Source: Pseudaestuariivita rosea (GTDB lineage Bacteria > Pseudomonadota > Alphaproteobacteria > Rhodobacterales > Rhodobacteraceae). Taken from it: DNA of 64,000 nucleotides. Location of the stretch: contig NZ_JACNMP010000014.1 of the NCBI RefSeq assembly GCF_017592335.1, positions 28,359 to 92,358 on the forward strand, read 5' to 3'. The position numbers were made by a program, and so were the translations under genes. The notes under the pieces are model-generated. The model did not search any database, was not told the DNA's origin, and was given only the letters and a program-made list of their open reading frames with translations. Positions 35,125 through 42,726 of this stretch are shown here, one piece after another (positions within the stretch are counted from its first letter, which is position 1; the number at the start of each line of letters is the position of its first letter).

Positions 35125-35943
35125 TTAGACGGTCAACGTTTCAGTCGATGCAAAGAACAAGGCCTGGCTGACCGCTGATCGAACCTGTTCTTCATTATAG
35201 GGTTTCGAGATCAGAAAAGCCGGTTCCGGCCGTTCGCCGGTCAACAGACGTTCTGGAAAAGCAGTAATAAAGATCACAGGCCTCTGCCCAAGATCGGTAA
35301 GCAGTTCATTGACCGCATCAATACCAGACGAATTATCAGCAAGTTGAATATCGGCAAGGATCAGATCGGGCACCTCACTATGGCCCAGCTTGACGGCAGC
35401 CTTATGGGTCTTGGCAATCCCTGTTACCTTATGGCCCATTTCGCTGACGATGCCTTCCAGATCCATCGAAATGATCGCTTCATCCTCGATAATCATGACT
35501 TTGCCACTGTGTGCATCAGCCATTTCGCGGCGTGCTATTTCGACCAGCTCTTTTGCTTCATCGCGCGGAATATCCATGACATTGGCGACACTGTCCAGGG
35601 GCAACGATTCAACCGTATGCAACAGCAAAGCTTCGCGGCTGTTAGGTGTCAGCGCTGACAGGCGTTTTTGAACCTGCTGTTCCAGATTGCTGTCGATGCT
35701 TGATGTTTCAACAGGTGCCCCGGTACTGGACCAGATTCCATGAAATACTTTAAACAGCGCAACCTTGGGCGACTGACTTCGATCAAAAAGACCAGCGTCA
35801 CCCAACAGGGCTTCAAGCGTCGCTGCCGCATAATGATCGCCTGTTCGCTGCGACCCGGTCAAAGCGCGTGCATATCTGCGCAGATAGGGAAGTTCGGGTC
35901 CGATCGCGTCGGCCAGATTTGCGGTCTGATTTGTCATAGTCAT
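35125..35943 (-). CDS. phyR: general stress response anti-anti-sigma factor PhyR
   Basis: 272 residues. Residues about 1-145 form an EcfG-like sigma mimic ('LPYLRRYARALTGS', 'LTPNSREALLLHTVESLPLDSVANVM'), followed by a receiver domain from about 147 with the acidic pair in IIEDEAI, the phospho-acceptor Asp198 in LILADIQ, and Lys in 'LISKPYNEEQ'. When phosphorylated the sigma mimic binds NepR and frees EcfG. It is divergent from nepR-ecfG, and a near-match EcfG-type promoter points at it, so feedback activation is likely. Confidence 0.96.
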   Translation of the reverse strand: MTMTNQTANLADAIGPELPYLRRYARALTGSQRTGDHYAAATLEALLGDAGLFDRSQSPKVALFKVFHGIWSSTGAPVETSSIDSNLEQQVQKRLSALTPNSREALLLHTVESLPLDSVANVMDIPRDEAKELVEIARREMADAHSGKVMIIEDEAIISMDLEGIVSEMGHKVTGIAKTHKAAVKLGHSEVPDLILADIQLADNSSGIDAVNELLTDLGQRPVIFITAFPERLLTGERPEPAFLISKPYNEEQVRSAVSQALFFASTETLTV

Positions 35944-35968
35944 ATCTTTGCCCTATTTGAACTTTCTG

Positions 35969-35993
35969 GGAACTAAACAAGATTTAGTGCGTT
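35969..35993 (+). promoter_or_regulatory. EcfG-type promoter for nepR-ecfG
   Basis: GGAAC, a 16-nt spacer, then CGTT, a perfect match ending 35 bp before the nepR ATG. It overlaps the oppositely oriented phyR site, so both sides of the locus appear autoregulated. Confidence 0.85.
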
Positions 35994-36001
35994 TTAGTTC
36001 C
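35976..36001 (-). promoter_or_regulatory. near-match EcfG-type promoter for phyR
   Basis: On the minus strand GGAAC, a 17-nt spacer, then TGTT. It ends 32 bp before the phyR start and is interleaved with the nepR promoter. Confidence 0.55.
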
Positions 36002-36028
36002 AGTCGAGTGTAAAAAAAAGCAGATGAT

Positions 36029-36199
36029 ATGGCCAACGATATGCCCCCTTCCAAACCGAAATCAGTCGCCGAGGATCAGGTTGACCAAAATTTGAAGCGC
36101 TTTTTTGATGATATGCTGTCTGAGGAAGTGCCTGATAAGCTTACAGATTTGCTGCAGCAATTGAAGCAGGAGGAGCAAAGCAAAGATGGCAATGATTGA
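36029..36199 (+). CDS. nepR: anti-sigma factor NepR
   Basis: 56 residues. 'VDQNLKRFFDDMLSEEVPDKLTDLLQQL' contains the two amphipathic helices typical of NepR, which clamps EcfG until PhyR takes it away. It lies directly upstream of ecfG, with a 14-bp overlap of coding sequence, and downstream of a perfect EcfG-type promoter. Position, length and motif together make the call firm despite its size. Confidence 0.93.
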   Translation: MANDMPPSKPKSVAEDQVDQNLKRFFDDMLSEEVPDKLTDLLQQLKQEEQSKDGND

Positions 36200-36737
36200 T
36201 CCGCGTGAAGAGCTGGTTGAACACCTGCCAGCGATGCGTGCGTTTGCGGTCAGCTTGACCCGAAATCGCGCCGCGGCAGATGATCTTGTTCAAGATGCTG
36301 TCGTCAAAGCATGGTCCAATATGGATAAATTTCAGGCTGGTACAAATATGCGTGCCTGGCTTTTTACAATTTTGCGAAATACATTCTATTCCAACCGTCG
36401 CAAGTTGAAACGCGAGGTTGAGGATATCGATGGTGTCCACGCCGCACAATTATCGCAGAAGCCTGCGCATGACGGACGTTTGCAAATGAATGACTTTCAT
36501 GTTGCATTCGATCAGTTGCCTGACGAACAGCGTGAAGCTTTGATACTGGTGGGGGCGTCCGGCTTCGCTTATGATGAAGCAGCCGAGATGTGCGGTTGTG
36601 CCGTTGGAACGATCAAAAGTCGTGTCAAGCGCGCACGCAAGCGTCTGGCTGAACTGATGCATTTAAACGAGGACGAAGCGTTGGAAATGACAGATGCAGT
36701 GACAGTCGCCGTAGTTTCGGCCAAGCCCGCAGCCTAG
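36186..36737 (+). CDS. ecfG: general stress response ECF sigma factor EcfG
   Basis: 183 residues. Sigma-2 region 'EHLPAMRAFAVSLTRNRAAADDLVQDAVVKAW' and sigma-4 region 'QLPDEQREALILVGASGFAYDEAAEMCGCAVGTIKSRVKRARKRLAEL' (key elements: the DDLVQDAV and GTIKSRVKRAR parts) are intact. The ATG at 36186 lies inside the end of nepR, giving translational coupling. It directs RNA polymerase to GGAAC-N16/17-CGTT promoters, of which several occur in this window. Confidence 0.95.
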   Translation: MAMIDPREELVEHLPAMRAFAVSLTRNRAAADDLVQDAVVKAWSNMDKFQAGTNMRAWLFTILRNTFYSNRRKLKREVEDIDGVHAAQLSQKPAHDGRLQMNDFHVAFDQLPDEQREALILVGASGFAYDEAAEMCGCAVGTIKSRVKRARKRLAELMHLNEDEALEMTDAVTVAVVSAKPAA

Positions 36738-36747
36738 GACGCAGGGG

Positions 36748-38478
36748 ATGAAGGGGTCACTGGCCCTACGGCTGTTGATATTGCTGACAGCCGTGCTTTT
36801 GCCGCTTGGATTGATCGCTGTTTATCAAACTGGACAGATTGTTGGCGAAGCGCGGCTTTTGTCAGAACGTGTTCTGCTATCGATGACAGAGCGCGCCGTG
36901 GCGAATGAACGGCGGATGTTAAGTCGGGCAATGGGAACAACGCGGGGTTTGGTATCAGCCCTGGTCGCCAGACCGAACGATCCGGACTATTGCAACGAGC
37001 TTATGCAACAGGTCGTCCGCAACGACGATCTATATGTTTTTGCGGGACATATTGCTGCCGACGGTATCATGCGATGTTCATCACGCGATGCCATTGTCGA
37101 TTTTAGTGACTTTGACGATTTTAAACGCATAGCGGCTGCACCCGAACCGATGATTACATTTAATCCGAACGGTGCGGTTACGGGGCAGTCGGTTATAATA
37201 GTGAATTCGCCCTTGATGGTCGACGGTCAGTTCGAAGGTATCGTTTCAATATCAATGCCGCATGAAATTGTTCGAAACGAAACGGATTTTCCTGAAGACG
37301 ATTTGCGGCTTGCCACATTCAGCCCGACAGGGATTTTGCTGTCTTTCAACAGTAGCAATGGTTCTATTGAAGATTTGTTCCCACAAGACGTCAGTGTGCT
37401 TGATATTATCGGACAAGAACGTGCCAGCTTTACCGATACTGACGTCAATGGGCAGCGGCGGCAGTACGCGGTCGTTCCGGTGGTTCCGGGCGAAGCCTAT
37501 GCGATTGGCATATGGCAGGATGGTGCCGCCGCAGCGTTTGCCCGGCCATCTTATATCATGTTGGCGCTGTTCCCCGTTGTGATGCTTTTTGCCAGTCTGA
37601 CGGTGGCCTATTTTGGCATTCACAGACTGGTCTTGCGGCATGTTGATCGACTTTATCGCACGATGCGCAGTTACACGATCGATCCTGATGTGGCGGTGCC
37701 GGTGACGCTGGATCGTGCCGCGGCCGAATTGGAACAAGTGGGGCTGGCCTATAACCGCATGTTGCAGACGCTGCAGGCCAAACAGGCCGAACAGGAAGAG
37801 GACCTGAAACAAAAGACGATCCTGCTGCGCGAAGTACATCACAGGGTCAAGAATAACCTGCAGATGATCGCCAGCATCATGAATATGCAGATGCGCGCCA
37901 CAAAATCGGACGAAGTGCGGCAGGTTCTAAAACGTCTGCACGAACGGGTACTGGGGCTGTCAACGATCCATCGCAATCTTTATACCACGGCTGAGATGAG
38001 CACGGTCGCCGCAGACCATCTGATATCTGAAATCGTCGATCATGTGATGACCGTTGGTGTTGACACTAACGCCGATATTGCCATTGAAAAGCGACTTGAC
38101 GCAGTTTTGCTGTATCCTGATCAGGCGGTACCACTGTCATTGCTGGTGTCCGAGGCATTAGCCAATGCGGTTAAATATCTGGGAAAACCATCGGATGGAT
38201 CGGCGCGGCTGTCGGTGTCGCTGGCGCATGATCCATCAGACCAATCGGTCCGGTTGATGATCGAAAACAGCAAAGGGGATCAAATGACGGACGAGGTCGC
38301 CACCGATGCATCCGACGGATTGGGAACCCGGCTGATCAGTGCCTTTGTCGATCAGATCGACGGCACCAGTCAGGTTGTTCAGGACGAAAAGGCCTATCGT
38401 ATCGTTGTCGATTTTCATGTGCAGGAATTCACAGCCGAAGAAAACGAAAAGGAAACAAGGGCCGATCCGGATGCCTGA
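36748..38478 (+). CDS. HisKA_2-type membrane sensor histidine kinase
   Basis: 576 residues. The first membrane helix is about 7-28; a periplasmic sensor of roughly 235 residues (single Cache-like) follows; the second helix is about 268-290; then a HAMP-like linker and coiled coil. The kinase core begins with LLREVHHRVKNN (phospho-acceptor His364), followed by 'LSTIHRNLY' and an HATPase_c with 'LVSEALANAVKYL'. HisKA_2/HWE kinases placed next to ecfG usually phosphorylate PhyR, so a PhyK role is inferred from position. What it senses is unknown. Confidence 0.92.
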   Translation: MKGSLALRLLILLTAVLLPLGLIAVYQTGQIVGEARLLSERVLLSMTERAVANERRMLSRAMGTTRGLVSALVARPNDPDYCNELMQQVVRNDDLYVFAGHIAADGIMRCSSRDAIVDFSDFDDFKRIAAAPEPMITFNPNGAVTGQSVIIVNSPLMVDGQFEGIVSISMPHEIVRNETDFPEDDLRLATFSPTGILLSFNSSNGSIEDLFPQDVSVLDIIGQERASFTDTDVNGQRRQYAVVPVVPGEAYAIGIWQDGAAAAFARPSYIMLALFPVVMLFASLTVAYFGIHRLVLRHVDRLYRTMRSYTIDPDVAVPVTLDRAAAELEQVGLAYNRMLQTLQAKQAEQEEDLKQKTILLREVHHRVKNNLQMIASIMNMQMRATKSDEVRQVLKRLHERVLGLSTIHRNLYTTAEMSTVAADHLISEIVDHVMTVGVDTNADIAIEKRLDAVLLYPDQAVPLSLLVSEALANAVKYLGKPSDGSARLSVSLAHDPSDQSVRLMIENSKGDQMTDEVATDASDGLGTRLISAFVDQIDGTSQVVQDEKAYRIVVDFHVQEFTAEENEKETRADPDA

Positions 38479-39946
38479 TACTGACGACTTTCAGCTTCTG
38501 GTCACCGCGCAACAGGCCTATCCGGTTTTTGAAAAAGCCGTACTGGGTGCCGAACGGCAGGTACTGGCTGGGTTTCGGATCTTTGACATGATGACGTCGT
38601 TGCAGTCGGATGAGGCACTGGAAATCGGCGACACCTGGTTTGATCTGATCCGCCACACCCTGCAGCGGGGCGTTGATTTTCGGCTGATCCTGTCTGATTT
38701 CGATCCCGTTATGGCGACGCGCCTTCATAGCCTGACATGGCGGACGGTGCGCCAGGCTGCGGCCTTAAGTGAAGTGCTAAGCGACAGTCCCGATTGTGGC
38801 CTGTTGCAGGTGATCCCGGCAACACATCCTGCGCGGGCAGGGTTATTGCCACGGCTTGGGTTTTCGCCTGCGACCTTGAAAAAAAGATGGGAGGCCATGC
38901 GTCAGGCCCACCCGAAAGAAGCCGTCGGTCTGGGGGATCAGCCTGTTTTACCTCAGTTACATCCCGTCACCCACCATCAGAAACTGGCGGTCATTGACCG
39001 CAAGGCGCTTTATATCGGGGGGCTTGATCTGAACAACCGTCGCTATGACGACCCTGATCATAAGACAGAAAGTGCCGACACCTGGCACGATATTCAGGTG
39101 TTCCTGAAAGGGCCTGAAGCGGCCAGTGCGGCCGATCATCTTGAGCAGTTTCTGGATGAAACGGCGGGCAAACGGGATACTGCAGTTCGACCTGGGCTTT
39201 TGCGGACTCTGTCACGGCCGCGCAAGATCAATCTGCCTTTTCTGTCGCCTCAGACCACTGTGCGTGAGTTAGAGCAGGCCCATCTTGATGCGATCAACGG
39301 GGCCAGACATCTGATCTATATCGAAACGCAGTTTCTGCGCAGTCGCGTCATTGCCGAAGCGCTTGTAACGGCCGCAGGGCGGCGGGATTTAAGGTTGGTG
39401 ATTGTGTTGCCCGCGGCGCCCGAAGATGTGGCCTTTGAGTCAAGCCGGTCACTGGATGCCAGATATGGTGAGCATTTGCAGGCGGATTGCCTGAAGATGA
39501 TCATGGAGGCCTTTGAAGACCGCTGTGTGATCGCCGCCCCGGTCCAGCCAAAACAATGTGGCAGCCAAGATCGCGATACCCTGCACGGGTCCCCGATCAT
39601 TTACGTACATTCCAAGGTTCTGGTGGCAGATGATGATTATCTGCTGGTTTCATCGGCTAATCTGAACGGGCGCAGCTTAAGGTGGGATACCGAAGCCGGC
39701 GTTGAAATCAGGGATCATGATCGGGTTCGGGATGCACGAAGGGCGCTTTTAGAACATTGGTGGTTTGACGATCCGGATTTGACTCAGGATGATCTGACAT
39801 CGGTTTTTGATACGATACAAAAACGCGTCCGCGATGATACGATTGCTATGCCGTCGGATCGCAATGGTTTTCTGGTCTATTATGATAGAACCGCGGCGCA
39901 AAAGATCGGTCAACCGGTGCCGGGGGCCACGGAAAATATTGTATAG
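38471..39946 (+). CDS. phospholipase D family protein
   Basis: 491 residues from ATG 38471. Two HxKxxxxD motifs are present: THHQKLAVIDRKALYIGG (first half) and YVHSKVLVADDDYLLVSSANLNGRS (second half, by its key His, Lys, Asp and Asn), so both active-site halves are intact. It may be a cytoplasmic phosphatidyl or cardiolipin-type enzyme; there is no clear signal peptide. It overlaps the kinase gene by 8 bp, tying lipid chemistry to the stress operon. Confidence 0.9.
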   Translation: MPDTDDFQLLVTAQQAYPVFEKAVLGAERQVLAGFRIFDMMTSLQSDEALEIGDTWFDLIRHTLQRGVDFRLILSDFDPVMATRLHSLTWRTVRQAAALSEVLSDSPDCGLLQVIPATHPARAGLLPRLGFSPATLKKRWEAMRQAHPKEAVGLGDQPVLPQLHPVTHHQKLAVIDRKALYIGGLDLNNRRYDDPDHKTESADTWHDIQVFLKGPEAASAADHLEQFLDETAGKRDTAVRPGLLRTLSRPRKINLPFLSPQTTVRELEQAHLDAINGARHLIYIETQFLRSRVIAEALVTAAGRRDLRLVIVLPAAPEDVAFESSRSLDARYGEHLQADCLKMIMEAFEDRCVIAAPVQPKQCGSQDRDTLHGSPIIYVHSKVLVADDDYLLVSSANLNGRSLRWDTEAGVEIRDHDRVRDARRALLEHWWFDDPDLTQDDLTSVFDTIQKRVRDDTIAMPSDRNGFLVYYDRTAAQKIGQPVPGATENIV

Positions 39947-39951
39947 TGATC

Positions 39952-39976
39952 GGAACCCATCGCTCGGACAGGCGTT
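39952..39976 (+). promoter_or_regulatory. EcfG-type promoter for csbD
   Basis: GGAAC, a 16-nt spacer, then CGTT, a perfect match, ending 39 bp before the csbD ATG. Confidence 0.8.
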
Positions 39977-40015
39977 TCCATTCTGTAACTTACTCAAGAC
40001 TGACGGAGGTCGCCT

Positions 40016-40213
40016 ATGAATATGGACGAAATCAAAGGTCAATGGAAACAACTGAAAGGCAAAGCCCAGGAAAAATGGGGCGAGCTGACAGATGACGAAT
40101 TGGACAAAGCAGAAGGTAACCGCGAACAGCTGGTCGGTTTGATCCAGGAAAAATATGGCAAAACTCGTGAAGAGGCTGAACGCGAAGTCGATGACTGGAT
40201 GAAAGCGGCCTAA
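40016..40213 (+). CDS. CsbD-family stress protein
   Basis: 65 residues, charged and helical. '[36 protein letters not shown]' is the CsbD signature. CsbD was named in Bacillus as a sigmaB-dependent protein; family function is unknown but stress linkage is consistent. Its ribosome binding site is 'tgacggaggtcgcct'. A perfect EcfG-type promoter precedes it, and the flavin-binding protein gene follows 11 bp later. Confidence 0.93.
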   Translation: MNMDEIKGQWKQLKGKAQEKWGELTDDELDKAEGNREQLVGLIQEKYGKTREEAEREVDDWMKAA

Positions 40214-40224
40214 GGAGCGATCAG

Positions 40225-40737
40225 ATGTCAGATATAGAACGCGCCGAAGACGATCCCGTCGGTCAACTTTGGGATCAGCTTGATAATGTGCGGGCGGGAA
40301 TGCTGGGGATCGATCATTCTGATCAGCATTTCCAGCCCATGACCCACTTTATTGATCGTGAGGCCGAATGCCTTTGGTTCATTACGGCCAGTGATACCGA
40401 TTTGGTCCGTGCCATAGGACAAGGGGCCACAGCCCATTACAATGCGATGGGTGACAATCACGATTACCACGCCTGTCTGCGGGGTACGATCATTCAATCA
40501 TCCGATACCGAAAAATTGGATGAATTGTGGTCAGTGGCAGCCGCCGCCTGGTTCGAAGAAGGTCGCGAAGATCCCAAAGTAACTCTGTTGCAAATGACCC
40601 TACGCGATGGTGCAATCTGGGCATCTGAGGGCAATGCGATGATTGTCGGGTGGAAAATGATCAAAGCCGCCATGACATCAGAAAGTCATCCCGCCATTGG
40701 CACGCAACAGATCGTATCTTTCAACAAAGCTGCTTGA
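40225..40737 (+). CDS. general stress protein 26-type flavin-binding protein
   Basis: 170 residues of the pyridoxamine 5'-phosphate oxidase-like split-barrel fold: 'LWDQLDNVRAGMLGID', 'PMTHFIDREAECLWFITASDTDLVRAI', and 'WSVAAAAWFEEGREDPKVTLLQM'. Such proteins bind FMN or FAD and are typical of general stress regulons, with unknown reactions. Co-transcribed with csbD by spacing. The ribosome binding site is 'taaggagcgatcag'. Confidence 0.88.
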   Translation: MSDIERAEDDPVGQLWDQLDNVRAGMLGIDHSDQHFQPMTHFIDREAECLWFITASDTDLVRAIGQGATAHYNAMGDNHDYHACLRGTIIQSSDTEKLDELWSVAAAAWFEEGREDPKVTLLQMTLRDGAIWASEGNAMIVGWKMIKAAMTSESHPAIGTQQIVSFNKAA

Positions 40738-40769
40738 TCATGACAAATCAGCCGTTCGTTCGGTTGGTT

Positions 40770-41504
40770 TTATATTTCAAAAACATAGCGCCCGTCTTCG
40801 ACTTCGACGTCCGGCGGGCGTTTTGTATTTTCAAACAGATCATATCCTTGCTTCAAATTCAGCCAGAAGTCTTCCCACATATGACCGTGGGCCAGCTTCA
40901 TCCGTTGGTCTGTCATCCGAAACGGAAAGGCATGAACGCGAAAAAATGGTTGCCCTGCGTTCAGTGCGGCTTCGGCGATGACGTAAATTTCTTCAATTAC
41001 CGGATCAGTCATCGCATAGCATCCGACCGACACACAATCACCATGCACCATCAGAAAGCTGCCGGTTCTGTCAGCGGCGCGGTCATAGGCGTTTGGAAAT
41101 CCAAGATTAAACGACAGATGGTAGCTGCTGTTGGGGTTCATGGATGAAGGTGGAACCAAGTAAAACCCCTCGGGCGATTGCAAGTCGCCTTCCTGCAATT
41201 TCGGACCCAGTGTGCCAGAGTAGGTGCAGATCGGGTAGGTCCGGAACAAAACAAAGGTGTCGCCCTGATCGACCCAAAGCTCTAATTCGCGTTCTTCTTT
41301 GAAAATCCGGATGAAGATGGGCGCACCGAAGCGCAAATCGCGGTCGGCAAAACTGCTTTGCAAGTCAGGTGTTAGCCGCGCCCGGATTTCATTGATGTCG
41401 CGCGGTGGCGGGCGGCTGTCATTGGATCGCAGCATAACGATGGCGATCGCCGCCACTGCCGCCACAACAGACAATTGAAAGATCAAACGTTTCAAGGGCC
41501 TCAT
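40770..41504 (-). CDS. YafK/DpaA-like L,D-transpeptidase-fold protein
   Basis: 244 residues from ATG 41504, with an N-terminal membrane anchor (about 7-25). The catalytic segment 'SFLMVHGDCVSVGCYAMTD' carries the HG...SxGCxxM pattern of the YkuD fold with the Cys nucleophile. The 'VSVGCYAMTD' form resembles YafK (DpaA) rather than classic LdtA-E; E. coli DpaA detaches Braun lipoprotein from peptidoglycan. Here the target is unknown, as Lpp is not generally present in Roseobacters. Divergent from the DUF3833 gene. Confidence 0.87.
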   Translation of the reverse strand: MRPLKRLIFQLSVVAAVAAIAIVMLRSNDSRPPPRDINEIRARLTPDLQSSFADRDLRFGAPIFIRIFKEERELELWVDQGDTFVLFRTYPICTYSGTLGPKLQEGDLQSPEGFYLVPPSSMNPNSSYHLSFNLGFPNAYDRAADRTGSFLMVHGDCVSVGCYAMTDPVIEEIYVIAEAALNAGQPFFRVHAFPFRMTDQRMKLAHGHMWEDFWLNLKQGYDLFENTKRPPDVEVEDGRYVFEI

Positions 41505-41548
41505 CCAATTCTTGCCCCATGACGTATTACTGAAAAAGGAACGATGCA

Positions 41549-42073
41549 ATGCGCCTGATTGCCCTGATTTTTGTCACTATGTTTTTGGCTGCCTGTACAG
41601 GCAAGCCATCGCTGCAGGATGACGCGTTGTCATCGCGCGAATTGAATCTGGAAGAATTTTTTGAAGGTAAACTGGTCGCCTATGGCCAGTTTCAGGATAT
41701 CTTTGGAACGGTACGTCGCCGTTTTGAAGTCACGATTGACGGCACCTGGGATGGACGAACGCTGCGGCTGGTCGAAGATTTTGTTTACGATGATGGCTCG
41801 ACCGAGCGACGGATTTGGGAATTACAGAAAACTGGCGAAAACACTTGGCGCGGCAGCGCGCCGGGTGTCATTGGCGTTGCAACGGGTGAAGAGCACGGCG
41901 ATGTCTTTAATTGGCAGTATACCATCGATCTTCCGGTCCGCGATGGTACGATGCGGGTCAGTTTTGATGACTGGATGTGGCTTTTGACCGAAGATCGGCT
42001 GCTGAACAAAGCCTATATGAAGCGGTTCGGCGTCGATGTCGGGGTCGTCACGATCATGTTTGAAAAGCAGTGA
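41549..42073 (+). CDS. DUF3833 lipoprotein
   Basis: 174 residues. The signal ends in a lipobox, 'TMFLAACTG', where Cys would be lipidated. The mature part ('LEEFFEGKLVAYGQFQDIFGTVRRRFEV', 'WMWLLTEDRLLNKAYMKRFGVDVG') matches DUF3833, an outer-membrane-type lipoprotein family of unknown function, often beside cell-wall or motility genes. A strong hairpin follows. Confidence 0.9.
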   Translation: MRLIALIFVTMFLAACTGKPSLQDDALSSRELNLEEFFEGKLVAYGQFQDIFGTVRRRFEVTIDGTWDGRTLRLVEDFVYDDGSTERRIWELQKTGENTWRGSAPGVIGVATGEEHGDVFNWQYTIDLPVRDGTMRVSFDDWMWLLTEDRLLNKAYMKRFGVDVGVVTIMFEKQ

Positions 42074-42128
42074 TGAAAGGCTTTTAGGTAAAGGTCACAG
42101 GCAACGCTGTAATCACCTGTGGCTGCTT

Positions 42129-42158
42129 GGTGAAAAGCGATGGCAAGCGCTTTTCACC
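42129..42158. terminator. bidirectional hairpin between convergent genes
   Basis: A perfect 11-bp stem GGTGAAAAGCG/CGCTTTTCACC with an 8-nt loop lies between the DUF3833 lipoprotein gene and the broken cysteine-containing small gene. Runs of A and T inside the stem give weak U-tracts on both strands. Confidence 0.6.
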
Positions 42159-42176
42159 GGGGATCAAATATAAAAA

Positions 42177-42536
42177 TCAACACTTACCAAAGGTTTTCAA
42201 GATACCTTCAATGCCGTCGATCGACACGGTCACTTTGACACCGGTCGGTATTCCGAATGTTGTGCAGATTTTCAGACAAGCCTGTGCCGCGGTGCCATTT
42301 GGGAATTTGACCGGGATCGGAACACAAGTCTTGCCGACGCCAAGGGGCAGCTCAAGACAAATCTTGTCGTTCTCGACCTTGACGGAAATGCATTCAGCAT
42401 GACGGCTAAGTTTCCCTGAATCCGGCAAAGCAGATGAATGCGTGACCCGATCCAGTCCAGCTTCGGCTTAATGATCGCGCGCAGCGTCAAGCGTTGCGTT
42501 GATCATTTCTTCGTCAAATTTGTGATATTCGGTCAT
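42177..42536 (-). pseudogene. small cysteine-containing protein gene split by an in-frame TAA
   Basis: A well-placed ATG at 42536 ('aaaggagtgcaaaa' upstream) opens a 22-codon ORF that ends at TAA (42470-42468). The same frame then stays open to TGA at 42177, with a recognisable 83-residue segment from a TTG at 42428: four cysteines (one near the N-terminus, 'DKICLELPLGVGKTCVPIPVKF', 'AQACLKICTTFG') and a C-terminal Cys. Read through, the product would be 118 residues plus the stop position. Either a nonsense mutation has broken the gene, or a second start is used. The family is not recognised. Confidence 0.6.
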
Positions 42537-42726
42537 TTTTGCACTCCTTTGTTCGTTAGTTTTGTGTTCCACGCATCTATTGCGTGTTGGGCAAAACTAG
42601 ACGCTGACAAAGGCGTGCGCTGTGCGGCGGGACACAGTGGTCGGAATTTTGTTGACTTGAAAATCGCACAAGCGTTGCACGGCTGATACCGTTACAACGC
42701 ACTATATTTGATGTTTTCAGAAGCTG

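Noticed and set aside
40785..40830. Terminator-like CGCCCG/CGGGCG stem with T-run
   Set aside because: It is inside the 3' coding end of the YafK-like gene; it may end transcription from the csbD operon, but coding constraint could explain the sequence, so I did not list it.
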